Source of the DNA: Anabaena catenula FACHB-362
GTDB lineage: Bacteria; Cyanobacteriota; Cyanobacteriia; Cyanobacteriales; Nostocaceae
Length of the DNA stretch: 64,000 bases
NCBI RefSeq assembly: GCF_014698735.1
Contig: NZ_JACJTQ010000026.1
Span: 20,082 to 84,081, forward strand
Direction of reading: 5' to 3'
In this document: positions 17,574 through 27,727 of the stretch, piece by piece
Layout: every line of letters begins with the position of its first letter
Numbering within the stretch: position 1 is the stretch's first letter
Translations under genes and position numbers: made by a program
Notes under the pieces: generated by a model
Seen by the model: only the letters and a program-made list of their open reading frames with translations
Told to the model about the DNA's origin: nothing
Databases searched by the model: none

Positions 17574-19055
17574 ATGATTGGTAATATCCTCCGTCAACGT
17601 TACCAGATTGTCAAAGAACTAGGTGCAGGTGGGTTTGGTGAAACTTACCTCGCAGAAGATTTAGATATTCCCGTTACTCCTAAACCGACTTGTGTCGTGA
17701 AACGGTTAAAACCTACAGAAATTGACCGAGATATTAGCCGTTTATTTGAACAAGAAGCACAAATTTTATATCAATTAGGACAAAATTACGATCAAATACC
17801 TAAATTGTATGCCTATTTTCAGGAGAATCAAGAATTTTATCTGATTCAAGAATTGATTGATGGATATGATTTAACTCAAGAAATAAGTCCTGGCAAAAAG
17901 TTGAGTGAAGATGATGTAATTCAACTGTTACGAGACATTTTAGAAATATTGGCTTATGTTCATGACAATAAAGTTATTCATCGTGATATTAAACCTGCAA
18001 ATATAATGCGCCGCAAAGATGGAAAATTAGTATTGATTGATTTTGGAATAGTCAAACAAATTAATACTAATATTGCTCTTAAATCTGGCTTCACTAGCAG
18101 TAGTATTATTAACATTGGAACATGGGGATATATGCCTTCAGAACAGGCTATCGGTAAACCTAAATTGAGTAGTGATATTTATGCTTTGGGGATGACAGCA
18201 ATTCAGGCATTAATTGATCTGTCTCCCCATTTATTACCACACGACGAAGATAATGATGGGGAAATTGTTTGGAGTGATCAAGTTCAAGTAAGTGATAAGT
18301 TGGAGCAGTTCATAAATAAAATGGTACGTTATGATTGGCGACAACGTTATCGAGATGCAAAGGAAGCTTTAGAGGAATTAAATCAAATTTTTGGAATTGT
18401 TAAACAGCAAAATATGCTTCCATTAACACCAACTCAATCAAGTAAAGATTGGTTTGAAGAAGGAAATAAGCTACTTGAGTTAAAACTTTACGAAGAAGCA
18501 ATTATATCTTATGATAAAGCCATTGCTATCAATCCTGATGATGATAATGCTTGGCATAGTCGAGGTGTTGCTCTAGGTAATTTAGAAAGGTATACAGAAT
18601 CACTCACATCTTTCGATAAAGTCATTGTTATCAATCCTGATGATGATAATGCTTGGTATAACCGAGGTTTTTCCCTACAAAAATTACAGAGGTACATGGA
18701 AGCACTTGAATCCTATAACAAAGCTATCACTATCAAACCTGATAGCGATCATGCTTGGTATGGGCGAGGTTCTACCCTAAATAAATTAGAAAGATATGAA
18801 GAAGCGATTATATCCTTCGATAAAGTTATTGCCATTAAACCTGACAACTATTTTGGTTGGTGGTCTCGAAGTGTCAGTCTATTCAGATTGGAAAGGCATG
18901 AAGAGGCAATACAATCATGCGAAAAGGCAATCGATATTAAGCCAGATAATCAAGAGTTAATTAATTTTATGAATAGCCTGAAAGATTTTATGGATAGCAT
19001 AAAAAATTGGAATGATTTGAATGACTCATTAAAGCAATCACAGCAGCTTAATTAG
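17574..19055 (+). CDS. Serine/threonine protein kinase with C-terminal TPR repeats
   Basis: The 493-residue protein has an N-terminal Hanks-type kinase domain (about 1-275) with the glycine loop LGAGGFGETYLAED, Lys43, the catalytic loop HRDIKPANIM (Asp138) and the DFG motif (Asp156). It appears catalytically complete. A linker leads to about four to five TPR units (300-465), several nearly identical (YDKAIAINPDDDNAWHSRG). No transmembrane helix is seen, so it is probably cytosolic, with the TPRs recruiting partners. Ser/Thr kinases with TPRs are common in filamentous cyanobacteria; targets are unknown. It is divergent from the dienelactone hydrolase gene. Confidence 0.92.
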   Translation: MIGNILRQRYQIVKELGAGGFGETYLAEDLDIPVTPKPTCVVKRLKPTEIDRDISRLFEQEAQILYQLGQNYDQIPKLYAYFQENQEFYLIQELIDGYDLTQEISPGKKLSEDDVIQLLRDILEILAYVHDNKVIHRDIKPANIMRRKDGKLVLIDFGIVKQINTNIALKSGFTSSSIINIGTWGYMPSEQAIGKPKLSSDIYALGMTAIQALIDLSPHLLPHDEDNDGEIVWSDQVQVSDKLEQFINKMVRYDWRQRYRDAKEALEELNQIFGIVKQQNMLPLTPTQSSKDWFEEGNKLLELKLYEEAIISYDKAIAINPDDDNAWHSRGVALGNLERYTESLTSFDKVIVINPDDDNAWYNRGFSLQKLQRYMEALESYNKAITIKPDSDHAWYGRGSTLNKLERYEEAIISFDKVIAIKPDNYFGWWSRSVSLFRLERHEEAIQSCEKAIDIKPDNQELINFMNSLKDFMDSIKNWNDLNDSLKQSQQLN

Positions 19056-19169
19056 TCAATTACAGTAGGAATTAATTTCGCTGTTTTATCAGCTTTATTG
19101 ATTTAATTCAACAGCGATTACACACAGCAATGAAAATTTCACAAATTAGATAATCATGATATAAAAATT

Positions 19170-19499
19170 ATGTTAGATTATACAATCAGTTCCGGCAACA
19201 TCTTTCAAGATTTAGGATTTGCTAATGCCGAAGAAAAACTAGCCAAAGTTAAATTAGCTTCTGTCATTGCTGATATTTTAGAACAGCAAAAAATCACACC
19301 TCAACAAGCTGCACAACTTTTAGGGTTAGAAATTGAAAAAGTAAATAATTTAAGTAATGGGATTCTCAAAGATTTTACAATTGAGAATTTATTAACTTAC
19401 TTAATAAAATTGGTACAAAATATAGAAATAGTGGTAACAAATCAAATTTCAAATAAATCTAATCCTCAAATTAATGTTGTTTATCAAAGAATAGCTTAA
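19170..19499 (+). CDS. Small HTH (XRE/HigA-like) protein, orphan antitoxin-type
   Basis: The 109-residue protein resembles HigA/COG5606-type antitoxins. An N-terminal segment (GNIFQDLGFANAEEKLAKVK) is followed by a lambda-repressor-like helix-turn-helix (ASVIADILEQQKITPQQAAQ through LTYLIKLVQNIEI). In most loci of this type a HigB-like toxin gene sits directly upstream. Here the upstream neighbour is a kinase ending 114 bases earlier, and downstream is only repeat DNA, so it appears to be an orphan. It may be a solitary regulator. The family call is moderate. Confidence 0.65.
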   Translation: MLDYTISSGNIFQDLGFANAEEKLAKVKLASVIADILEQQKITPQQAAQLLGLEIEKVNNLSNGILKDFTIENLLTYLIKLVQNIEIVVTNQISNKSNPQINVVYQRIA

Positions 19500-19526
19500 T
19501 TTAAGTTCATATTACTACTAATAAAT

Positions 19527-19553
19527 GTTGGGTTACGCTGTCGCTAACCCAAC
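19527..19553. repeat. Dispersed hairpin repeat, GTTGGGTT...AACCCAAC
   Basis: Perfect 8-bp arms with an 11-base loop lie 28 bases after the HTH gene stop and are followed by CTACTTTTATTTT, so it probably serves as a terminator. Confidence 0.6.
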
Positions 19554-19591
19554 CTACTTTTATTTTAAGAAAAAATAACTTTAAAATCATT

Positions 19592-19628
19592 TCCTCCTCT
19601 GTGCGCCTCTGCGTCTCTGCGTGAGATA
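19592..19628. repeat. CTCTGCG-type dispersed repeat
   Basis: CCTCTGTGCGCCTCTGCGTC and the following TCTGCGTGAGA form a low-complexity repeat. Relatives (direct or complement) lie at 22180-22225, 23579-23605, 34588-34665, 39960-40005, 41725-41760 and 42656-42750. Confidence 0.65.
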
Positions 19629-19738
19629 AAAAAAATATTTAACTTCCCACCAAAAAAATTAATCACAGGTAAGATGACACAGAGTCAGCAAATCAATACA
19701 CTGACACCATTCGTGCAAATACCATTTTGGAGTTTAAA

Positions 19739-22120
19739 ATGACCATTACCAGCACTCCACAAATAAAGCCATTATCAGACACAGAATTACAGAAAATCAA
19801 CGCCTACTGGCGTGCAGCTAACTATCTCTCAGTCGGGCAAATATACCTCCTCGACAACCCCCTACTGAGAGAACCACTAAAACAAGAACACGTCAAACCC
19901 AGACTATTAGGACATTGGGGAACTACACCAGGACTAAACCTGATTTACGCCCACCTCAACCGAGTCATTAAAAAGTACGATTTAAGTACAATTTACATAG
20001 CAGGCCCTGGACATGGTGGCCCCGGACTCGTCGCCAACACTTACTTAGAAGGAACTTACAGCGAATATTACCCCAACATCTCCGAAGATGCTGGAGGGAT
20101 GCAAAAACTGTTCAAACAATTCTCATTTCCTGGTGGTATTCCTAGCCACGTCGCCCCAGAAACCCCTGGTTCTATTCATGAAGGGGGAGAATTAGGTTAT
20201 GCATTAGTTCACGCCTTTGGTGCTGCTTTTGATAACCCTGATTTAATTGTCGCTGCGGTTGTCGGAGACGGAGAAGCGGAAACCGGCGCATTAGCTACCA
20301 GTTGGCATTCTAACAAATTCCTCAATCCCGTTACTGATGGTGCGGTTTTACCAATTCTGCATTTGAATGGATACAAAATTGCCAATCCCACAGTATTAGC
20401 ACGGATACCCCATGAGGAATTAGAAAGCCTGTTTATCGGCTATGGCTATAAACCTTACTTTGTCGAAGGTTCTAACCCTGTGGATGTTCACCAAAAAATG
20501 GCAGCAGTATTAGATACCATTATTCCTGAAATTCAAGGTATCCAAAGAGAAGCGCGGGTACATGGATTCAAAGAACGACCGCAATGGCCGATGATTATAT
20601 TGCGGACTCCTAAAGGTTGGACTGGTCCGAAAGAAGTTGACGGGAAGAAAACAGAAGATTATTGGCGATCGCACCAAGTCCCCTTTGGTGATATAGCTGG
20701 TAAACCGGAACATCTGCAACTTCTAGAAGATTGGATGAAGAGTTATAAGCCAGAAGAACTCTTTGATGTTAACGGTACACTAATTCCCGAACTTGCAGAA
20801 CTAGCACCCCAAGGTCAACGTCGCATGGGAGATAATCCCCACGCAAACGGTGGTATTTTGCTGCGTGACTTGATTATGCCCGAATTTGAAGATTATGCTG
20901 TACCTGTTCCTTCTCCTGGTAAAGCGATCGCAGAAGCTACTAAAGTTAGTGGTAAATTCCTGCGGGATATCATGAAACTCAACGAAGAAAGCCGCAACTT
21001 CCGAGTTTTTGGTCCTGACGAAACCGCATCAAATCGCATAGACCCAGTATTAGAAGTCACAGACCGCACTTGGGTTGCTGAAATTCTCCCAGAAGATGAC
21101 CATTTATCACCCAACGGTCGAGTCATGGAAGTCCTCAGTGAAACCAATTGTCAAGGCTGGTTAGAAGGCTATCTCCTCACAGGTCGTCATGGTTTCTTCT
21201 CCTGTTACGAAGCATTTATTCACATCATTGATTCCATGTTCAACCAACACGCCAAATGGTTGAAAACAACTAATGAAATTCCCTGGAGAAGACCTATAGC
21301 TTCTTTAAATTATCTGCTAACCTCCCACGTTTGGAGACAAGACCACAACGGTTTCTCTCACCAAGATCCCGGTTTTATTGATCATGTAATGAACAAAAAA
21401 GCCGAAATTGTTCGCGTCTATCTGCCACCTGATGCTAATACTTTGCTATCTGTTACTGACCATTGTTTAAGAAGTCGTCATTATGTCAATGTTATTGTTG
21501 CCGGCAAGCAGCCAGCATTACAATATTTAGACATGGATTCGGCAATTAAACATTGCACCAAAGGCTTAGGTATTTGGGAATGGGCCAGCAGTGATTTAGA
21601 TGGAGAAACAGATGTAGTCATGGCTTGTGCTGGGGATATTCCTACTTTGGAAACTCTGGCAGCAGTAGATATTTTGCGTCAGAACTTCCCAGATTTAAAA
21701 GTGCGGGTAGTGAATGTAGTTAATTTGATGAAACTACAGCCACAAAGTGAACATCCTCACGGTTTAAGCAGCAAAGATTTTGATATTATTTTCACAACTG
21801 ATAAACCGATTATCTTTGCTTTTCATGGTTATCCTTGGTTAATTCATCGCCTCACTTATCGTCATACCAACCACAAAAATCTTCATGTCCGTGGTTATAA
21901 GGAAGAGGGAACAACAACCACACCTTTTGATATGGTGGTGATGAATGATTTAGATAGATTCCACTTGGTAATGGATGTGATAGACCGTGTACCAAAATTA
22001 GGTTATAAAGCTGCTTATGTGAAGCAAAAACTGCAAGATAAGCTGATTGAACATAAGCATTATATCGAGACTCACGGCGAAGATATGCCAGAAATCCGCG
22101 ATTGGAAGTGGACTTATTAG
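19739..22120 (+). CDS. xfp: Phosphoketolase (xylulose-5-phosphate/fructose-6-phosphate)
   Basis: This thiamine-diphosphate enzyme splits xylulose-5-P or fructose-6-P with phosphate into acetyl-phosphate plus glyceraldehyde-3-P or erythrose-4-P. The 793-residue length is typical. Visible signatures are [20 protein letters not shown], the ThDP-binding [11 protein letters not shown], and the C-terminal [21 protein letters not shown]. The ATG at 19739 is preferred because TTTGGAG lies six bases upstream; a TTG at 19727 is also in frame. It opens a group of central-carbon genes (gap1, pyruvate kinase, transaldolase within 7.5 kb), which suggests sugar breakdown in darkness, under low oxygen or in heterocysts. 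Confidence 0.95.
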   Translation: MTITSTPQIKPLSDTELQKINAYWRAANYLSVGQIYLLDNPLLREPLKQEHVKPRLLGHWGTTPGLNLIYAHLNRVIKKYDLSTIYIAGPGHGGPGLVANTYLEGTYSEYYPNISEDAGGMQKLFKQFSFPGGIPSHVAPETPGSIHEGGELGYALVHAFGAAFDNPDLIVAAVVGDGEAETGALATSWHSNKFLNPVTDGAVLPILHLNGYKIANPTVLARIPHEELESLFIGYGYKPYFVEGSNPVDVHQKMAAVLDTIIPEIQGIQREARVHGFKERPQWPMIILRTPKGWTGPKEVDGKKTEDYWRSHQVPFGDIAGKPEHLQLLEDWMKSYKPEELFDVNGTLIPELAELAPQGQRRMGDNPHANGGILLRDLIMPEFEDYAVPVPSPGKAIAEATKVSGKFLRDIMKLNEESRNFRVFGPDETASNRIDPVLEVTDRTWVAEILPEDDHLSPNGRVMEVLSETNCQGWLEGYLLTGRHGFFSCYEAFIHIIDSMFNQHAKWLKTTNEIPWRRPIASLNYLLTSHVWRQDHNGFSHQDPGFIDHVMNKKAEIVRVYLPPDANTLLSVTDHCLRSRHYVNVIVAGKQPALQYLDMDSAIKHCTKGLGIWEWASSDLDGETDVVMACAGDIPTLETLAAVDILRQNFPDLKVRVVNVVNLMKLQPQSEHPHGLSSKDFDIIFTTDKPIIFAFHGYPWLIHRLTYRHTNHKNLHVRGYKEEGTTTTPFDMVVMNDLDRFHLVMDVIDRVPKLGYKAAYVKQKLQDKLIEHKHYIETHGEDMPEIRDWKWTY

Positions 22121-22179
22121 AATGAGAATGTAGGGACGTTTTTTGTAAATGTCTCTACTTTTTTTGAGGGGAATTTTTT

Positions 22180-22225
22180 AAACGCAGAGGGACGCGGAGG
22201 TAAACGCAGAGGTTCGCGGAGGTTT
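22180..22225. repeat. CGCAGAGG-type dispersed repeat
   Basis: ACGCAGAGGGACGCGGAGG and the repeated ACGCAGAGG / CGCGGAGG units fill the gap between xfp and the DUF29 gene. It is the complement of the CTCTGCG repeats. Confidence 0.65.
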
Positions 22226-22264
22226 TTGTTATATTGAAATTAGTTGGGTTGGAGGTTAATGGAG

Positions 22265-22786
22265 ATGACGCAGGAGTTAATCGACCTCAGAAATAGTATT
22301 TTAGCAGGGCGTTATGCTGATGCTTTGGCTATTGTTGACGAATTAGAGGGGATGAGTAGACAAGCTATTTTACGCAATATCCAAGCCTTTTTAAGGATTC
22401 TGTTAATTCATTTGATTAAGAATCAACTGGAACAACGATTAACTCATTCTTGGGTAGCTTCAATTCGTAATTCAGTCACGGAAATTAAAAGACTGAATCT
22501 TAAAGATAATAAAAAATCATATTATGTCAACTTAGATGAATGGGAAAACTTAATTTTAGAAGAAGTAATAGAAGAAGCGATCGCTAATGCTAGTGAAGAA
22601 GTTTTAAACGGTGCATACAATCAATTTCAACTAGGAGAAATGGTAGATAAAACTGATTTAGTACAAACAGCCTTGAAATTTTTACACCTAACTTATGAAC
22701 ATTCAGCTAAAACCTTACCTGCTGCAATCGCTGAAGTTTTGATCCAATTACCAGGAGGAGAAAATTGGATGAACCGGAAAAATTAA
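22265..22786 (+). CDS. DUF29-family protein, function unknown
   Basis: The 173-residue cytosolic protein is helical and matches the cyanobacterial DUF29 pattern: an N-terminal ELIDLRNSILAGRYADAL, a central LRILLIHLIKNQLEQRLTHS with SWVASIRNSV, and an acidic helix (LILEEVIEEAIANAS). The C-terminal LIQLPGGENWM is also typical. The ATG at 22265 is chosen because GGAGG lies nine bases upstream; an ATG at 22259 is only three bases from it. No function is known for this family, which is often multi-copy; another member lies at 62890-63327. The gene sits between xfp and gap1, but I see no functional link. Confidence 0.7.
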   Translation: MTQELIDLRNSILAGRYADALAIVDELEGMSRQAILRNIQAFLRILLIHLIKNQLEQRLTHSWVASIRNSVTEIKRLNLKDNKKSYYVNLDEWENLILEEVIEEAIANASEEVLNGAYNQFQLGEMVDKTDLVQTALKFLHLTYEHSAKTLPAAIAEVLIQLPGGENWMNRKN

Positions 22787-22865
22787 ATTTTGCATTCCTT
22801 CTTGTCCAGAAATTGAAAACTTTTTTTAATGTGCATCAACTATAAATTAGCAAAACATATTTATC

Positions 22866-22945
22866 GTAGATTGGGTTGAGGGACGAAACCCAACATTTCC
22901 TCTTTATATTTTAAAATTAATGTCGGGTTGCGCTACTACACAAAA
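22866..22945. repeat. Dispersed repeat, TTGGGTTGAGGGACGAAACCCAAC type
   Basis: A first hairpin (GATTGGGTT...AAACCCAAC) is followed by a diverged second part (GTCGGGTTGCGCTAC), the same two-part layout as at 30227-30313. Confidence 0.6.
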
Positions 22946-23008
22946 TGAGCGATCGTAAAATTAAATACCTTTTAGCAGTGACTGCCTAAGCAGCAAATTC
23001 AGGTTTTA

Positions 23009-23359
23009 CTACTTTTTACAAAGCACGTAATCAAAAGTTAAACTACAAGTAGGGCAATACCACCATTTTCTAGTTGCTACATCCCACTGCCATGCACCAG
23101 TTTCAGATCCGAGACTTTTAATTTCAAAATCTAGTGCATATCTATAGCCAACATATTTGCAGTAGGCATTTGCCCCTCTCTGTTGTGCATCAGCATCACC
23201 ACCATTTTCTCCTTTTCTAGCAACTTCTACTGGACCTCCTCTTACAAGAGGATTTGAAAACATTTGCTCTTCGGCTAAACCAATTTTAGCTGTTCCTATG
23301 ATGAAAGTAGTCGTTAAACCCGCAACAGATAATAATAAACCTGCTTTTCTTCTAAACAT
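23009..23359 (-). CDS. Small secreted protein with four cysteines, unknown function
   Basis: The 116-residue product starts with a Sec-type signal peptide (MFRRKAGLLLSVAG and a hydrophobic core, probable cleavage after GLAEE or nearby). The mature part has four Cys (AYCKY, YCPTCS, LCKK), which could make two disulfides or a CxxC metal/redox site, and a Trp-rich patch (GAWQWDVATRKWWYC). I do not recognise the family. It is divergent from gap1 with 508 bases between them. Coding status is supported by the clear signal peptide and a normal stop. Confidence 0.55.
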   Translation of the reverse strand: MFRRKAGLLLSVAGLTTTFIIGTAKIGLAEEQMFSNPLVRGGPVEVARKGENGGDADAQQRGANAYCKYVGYRYALDFEIKSLGSETGAWQWDVATRKWWYCPTCSLTFDYVLCKK

Positions 23360-24893
<1,534 letters not shown>

Positions 24894-24896
24894 GTG

Positions 24897-24969
24897 ATTG
24901 GTAATGGGTAATTGGTAATGGGTAATTGGTAAGAGTTTCTCTAATTACGAATTACGAATTACGAATTAC
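24897..24969. repeat. STRR-type heptamer repeats (GGTAATT / ATTACGA)
   Basis: Degenerate GGTAATGGGTAATT units are followed by four ATTACGA heptamers in the gap between gap1 and pyruvate kinase. An in-frame extension of the pyruvate kinase frame through this repeat is not coding. Confidence 0.8.
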
Positions 24970-25021
24970 AAACCAGGGCTTAACGGGGTGCGCTACTTTA
25001 CCGTTACTCCCTAATTTTTTT

Positions 25022-26452
25022 ATGCGTCGAACTAAAATTATCTGTACTGTTGGTCCTGCTACTTGTACACCTGAAAAGCTAGAAGCTTTGGTGAGGGCGG
25101 GAATGAATGTGGCGCGGCTGAATTTTTCTCATGGGGCTTATGAGGCTCACGCCCAAACTTTTCACCATTTGCGGCGCATTAGTAGCGACTTACAAAGACC
25201 GATCGCTATTATGCAAGATTTATGTGGTCCGAAAATCCGTCTGGGGAAGTTACCACCGGAAGGACTGATGTTAGAAGCTGGTAGCGAAGTGACTTTTCTG
25301 TTGCAAGATAAGGGTGAAACTATTGATGAATTACCCCTACCGCTACCCACTTTGTTTGCAATGGTGCGCCCTGGTGAACCGATTTTAATTAATGATGGTC
25401 GGGTGAAATTGACTGTGACGAGTCGTGATGCTGATAAAATTCGCGCTCATGTCAATACTGGGGGTTTGGTTTCGACTCATAAAGGTGTGAATTTACCCGC
25501 AACTCCTTTACCTGTAAGTTCGATTACAGAAAAGGATTTAATGGATTTGCGGTTTGGGATTCAGTTAGGTGTAGACTGGGTGGCAGTTTCTTTTGTGCGA
25601 TCGCCCCAAGACCTCGAACCAGCCCGGAGAATGATTGAAGCCGCTGGTGCAAAAATTCGCCTCATTGCCAAAATCGAACGCGCAGAAGCTGTACAAGAGC
25701 TAGATTCTATTCTCGAAGTTGCTGACGCAATTATGATTGCTCGTGGTGATTTGGGAGTCGAAGTACCGATTCATCAAGTCCCCCTGATTCAAAAGGACAT
25801 TACTCGTCGTTGTAATCAAGCTGGTAAGCCTGTTATTACAGCTACCCAAATGTTAGAGTCGATGATTAGCGCCCCTGACCCTACCCGTGCAGAAGCTACC
25901 GACGTTGCTAACTCCATTTTAGATGGTACGGATGCAGTCATGCTCTCTGGAGAAACCGCTGTGGGGGAATATCCCATTGCTGCCGTTCAGATGATGCACA
26001 ATATCGCTGTGGAAACAGAAAAGGCGCTCAAACCAGGTAGTAGACATTCTTGGAATCATGAAGCTGGTCTTCTGAGTGTTACCGAATCAGTAGCACAAGC
26101 AGTTTGTCGTATTGCTTATGAAACTGGTTCTAAAGCAATTCTTTGTAATACTACATCAGGCAGTACAGCTAGACTTGTTTCTAAATACCGTCCTCTGACT
26201 CCTATTATTACCCTCACATCTGAGGCCACTGCTTACCGACAGTTAGCACTATCTTGGGGTGTAGAACCTTTGCTAATTCCACCGGTTTATAATGCAGAAG
26301 AGATGTTTACCAATGTGGTCAACACTATTGTGGAGATGGGTTTTGCGAAAAAAGATGACAAGGTGGTCATTACCTCTGGTGTCCCAATTGGTATGTCAGG
26401 AACAACTAGTTTAATTAAAGTGCATTCTATTGGACAGCCAATTACAGCATGA
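25022..26452 (+). CDS. pyk: Pyruvate kinase
   Basis: This enzyme transfers phosphate from phosphoenolpyruvate to ADP at the end of glycolysis. The 476-residue form begins MRRTKIICTVGPA, and the barrel motifs include ARLNFSHG, QDLCGPKIRLG, the Lys-containing RLIAKIERAEAV, and MIARGDLGVEVP followed by ATQMLESM. The C-terminal allosteric domain is complete, without the extra phosphohistidine-like tail seen in some longer cyanobacterial isozymes. The ATG at 25022 is chosen because upstream in-frame codons (from 24926) run through heptamer repeats. It follows gap1 by about 130 bases and precedes transaldolase. Confidence 0.95.
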   Translation: MRRTKIICTVGPATCTPEKLEALVRAGMNVARLNFSHGAYEAHAQTFHHLRRISSDLQRPIAIMQDLCGPKIRLGKLPPEGLMLEAGSEVTFLLQDKGETIDELPLPLPTLFAMVRPGEPILINDGRVKLTVTSRDADKIRAHVNTGGLVSTHKGVNLPATPLPVSSITEKDLMDLRFGIQLGVDWVAVSFVRSPQDLEPARRMIEAAGAKIRLIAKIERAEAVQELDSILEVADAIMIARGDLGVEVPIHQVPLIQKDITRRCNQAGKPVITATQMLESMISAPDPTRAEATDVANSILDGTDAVMLSGETAVGEYPIAAVQMMHNIAVETEKALKPGSRHSWNHEAGLLSVTESVAQAVCRIAYETGSKAILCNTTSGSTARLVSKYRPLTPIITLTSEATAYRQLALSWGVEPLLIPPVYNAEEMFTNVVNTIVEMGFAKKDDKVVITSGVPIGMSGTTSLIKVHSIGQPITA

Positions 26453-26621
26453 GACATCTAAAATGGGGCTGAGGAAGGAAGCAGTTTCTACCTTGCTTAA
26501 TCGGCTTTCATTAGGCAATAGTTAAGAAAAATTGCCAGAATCGGAATTTTGTGGAAGATGAAAGAGTTTAAATAATTGGGGATTGGGTAAATCCTAAACC
26601 AAAAAAATCACGGAGTATGTT

Positions 26622-27623
26622 ATGCCTAAGAATTTACTAGAACAATTGCGGGCAGTAACCGTTGTAGTGGCTGATACTGGCGATATCCAATCTATTGGCA
26701 AGTTCAAGCCCCAAGATGCTACCACCAATCCCTCACTGATTACCGCTGCGGCACAAATGCCGGAATATCAAGAAATTGTTGATCAAACTTTACTCAAAGC
26801 TAAGAAAGATGCGGGTGCAGGTGCTACTCAATCACAGGTAGTTTCTCTAGCTTTTGACCGTTTGGCGGTATCTTTTGGATTAAAGATTTTGCAAATTATC
26901 CCCGGTCGGGTGTCTACAGAAGTAGATGCTCGTTTATCCTACGATACAGAAGCTACTATCGCTAAAGCACGGGATTTGATTGCTCAATATAAAGCTGCTG
27001 GTATTTCTAAAGAGCGCATTTTGATTAAAATTGCTGCTACTTGGGAAGGTATCAAGGCTGCGGAAATTCTGGAAAAAGAAGGTATTCACTGTAATCTGAC
27101 TTTACTATTTGGTCTTCACCAAGCGATCGCTTGCGCGGAAGCTGGTATCACTCTCATTTCTCCTTTCGTTGGTCGCATTCTCGACTGGTACAAGAAAGAT
27201 ACCGGACGCGATAGCTACCCCTCTGCTGAAGACCCTGGTGTATTGTCTGTAACTAAAATCTATAACTACTACAAGAAGTTCGGTTACAAAACTGAAGTTA
27301 TGGGAGCCAGCTTCCGTAACCTTGGCGAAATTACTGAACTTGCTGGTTGTGATTTGTTGACCATTTCTCCTGGTCTATTGACAGAATTGCAAAATACTGT
27401 CGCCGAACTACCCCGCAAACTTGACCCTGCGAAGGTTACAGGGTTATCTATGGAAAAAATCTCCGTTGATAAAGCCACCTTTGACAAGATGCACGCCGCT
27501 GACCGGATGGCATCTGATAAACTTGCGGAAGGTATTGATGGTTTTACCAAGGCTTTGATTTCTTTAGAACAACTACTAGCAGAAAGATTAGCTCGTTTAG
27601 AAAGTGAAAAGGTGACAGCGTAA
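26622..27623 (+). CDS. tal: Transaldolase (TalB type)
   Basis: The enzyme moves a dihydroxyacetone unit between sedoheptulose-7-P and glyceraldehyde-3-P in the pentose phosphate pathway. The Schiff-base residue is Lys136 ([12 protein letters not shown]), with the catalytic Asp in DATTNPSLI and the C-terminal phosphate-binding segment FRNLGEI. The 333 residues match the classical TalB length. CACGGAG precedes the start codon. With phosphoketolase, Gap1 and pyruvate kinase upstream on the same strand, it fits a carbohydrate-breakdown group. Confidence 0.95.
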   Translation: MPKNLLEQLRAVTVVVADTGDIQSIGKFKPQDATTNPSLITAAAQMPEYQEIVDQTLLKAKKDAGAGATQSQVVSLAFDRLAVSFGLKILQIIPGRVSTEVDARLSYDTEATIAKARDLIAQYKAAGISKERILIKIAATWEGIKAAEILEKEGIHCNLTLLFGLHQAIACAEAGITLISPFVGRILDWYKKDTGRDSYPSAEDPGVLSVTKIYNYYKKFGYKTEVMGASFRNLGEITELAGCDLLTISPGLLTELQNTVAELPRKLDPAKVTGLSMEKISVDKATFDKMHAADRMASDKLAEGIDGFTKALISLEQLLAERLARLESEKVTA

Positions 27624-27687
27624 TCATTTGAGATAATTGAGCTACCTTATACCTTTTTAAGGAGTTCCAGAAAATAAATTATCCAAT

Positions 27688-27712
27688 CTTGTGGGATGGG
27701 CATCCTGCCCGT
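27688..27712. repeat. Dispersed hairpin repeat, GGGATGGGCATCCTGCCCGTCC
   Basis: A short palindromic G/C-rich segment between the converging transaldolase and CHAT genes. The GATGGGCATC / GGGCAGGATGCCC pattern is a common cyanobacterial intergenic repeat. Confidence 0.5.
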
Positions 27713-27727
27713 CCTTTCACTAATTAC

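Noticed and set aside
24926..25021. Longer N terminus for pyruvate kinase
   Set aside because: These codons run through heptamer repeats; similarity begins at the ATG at 25022.
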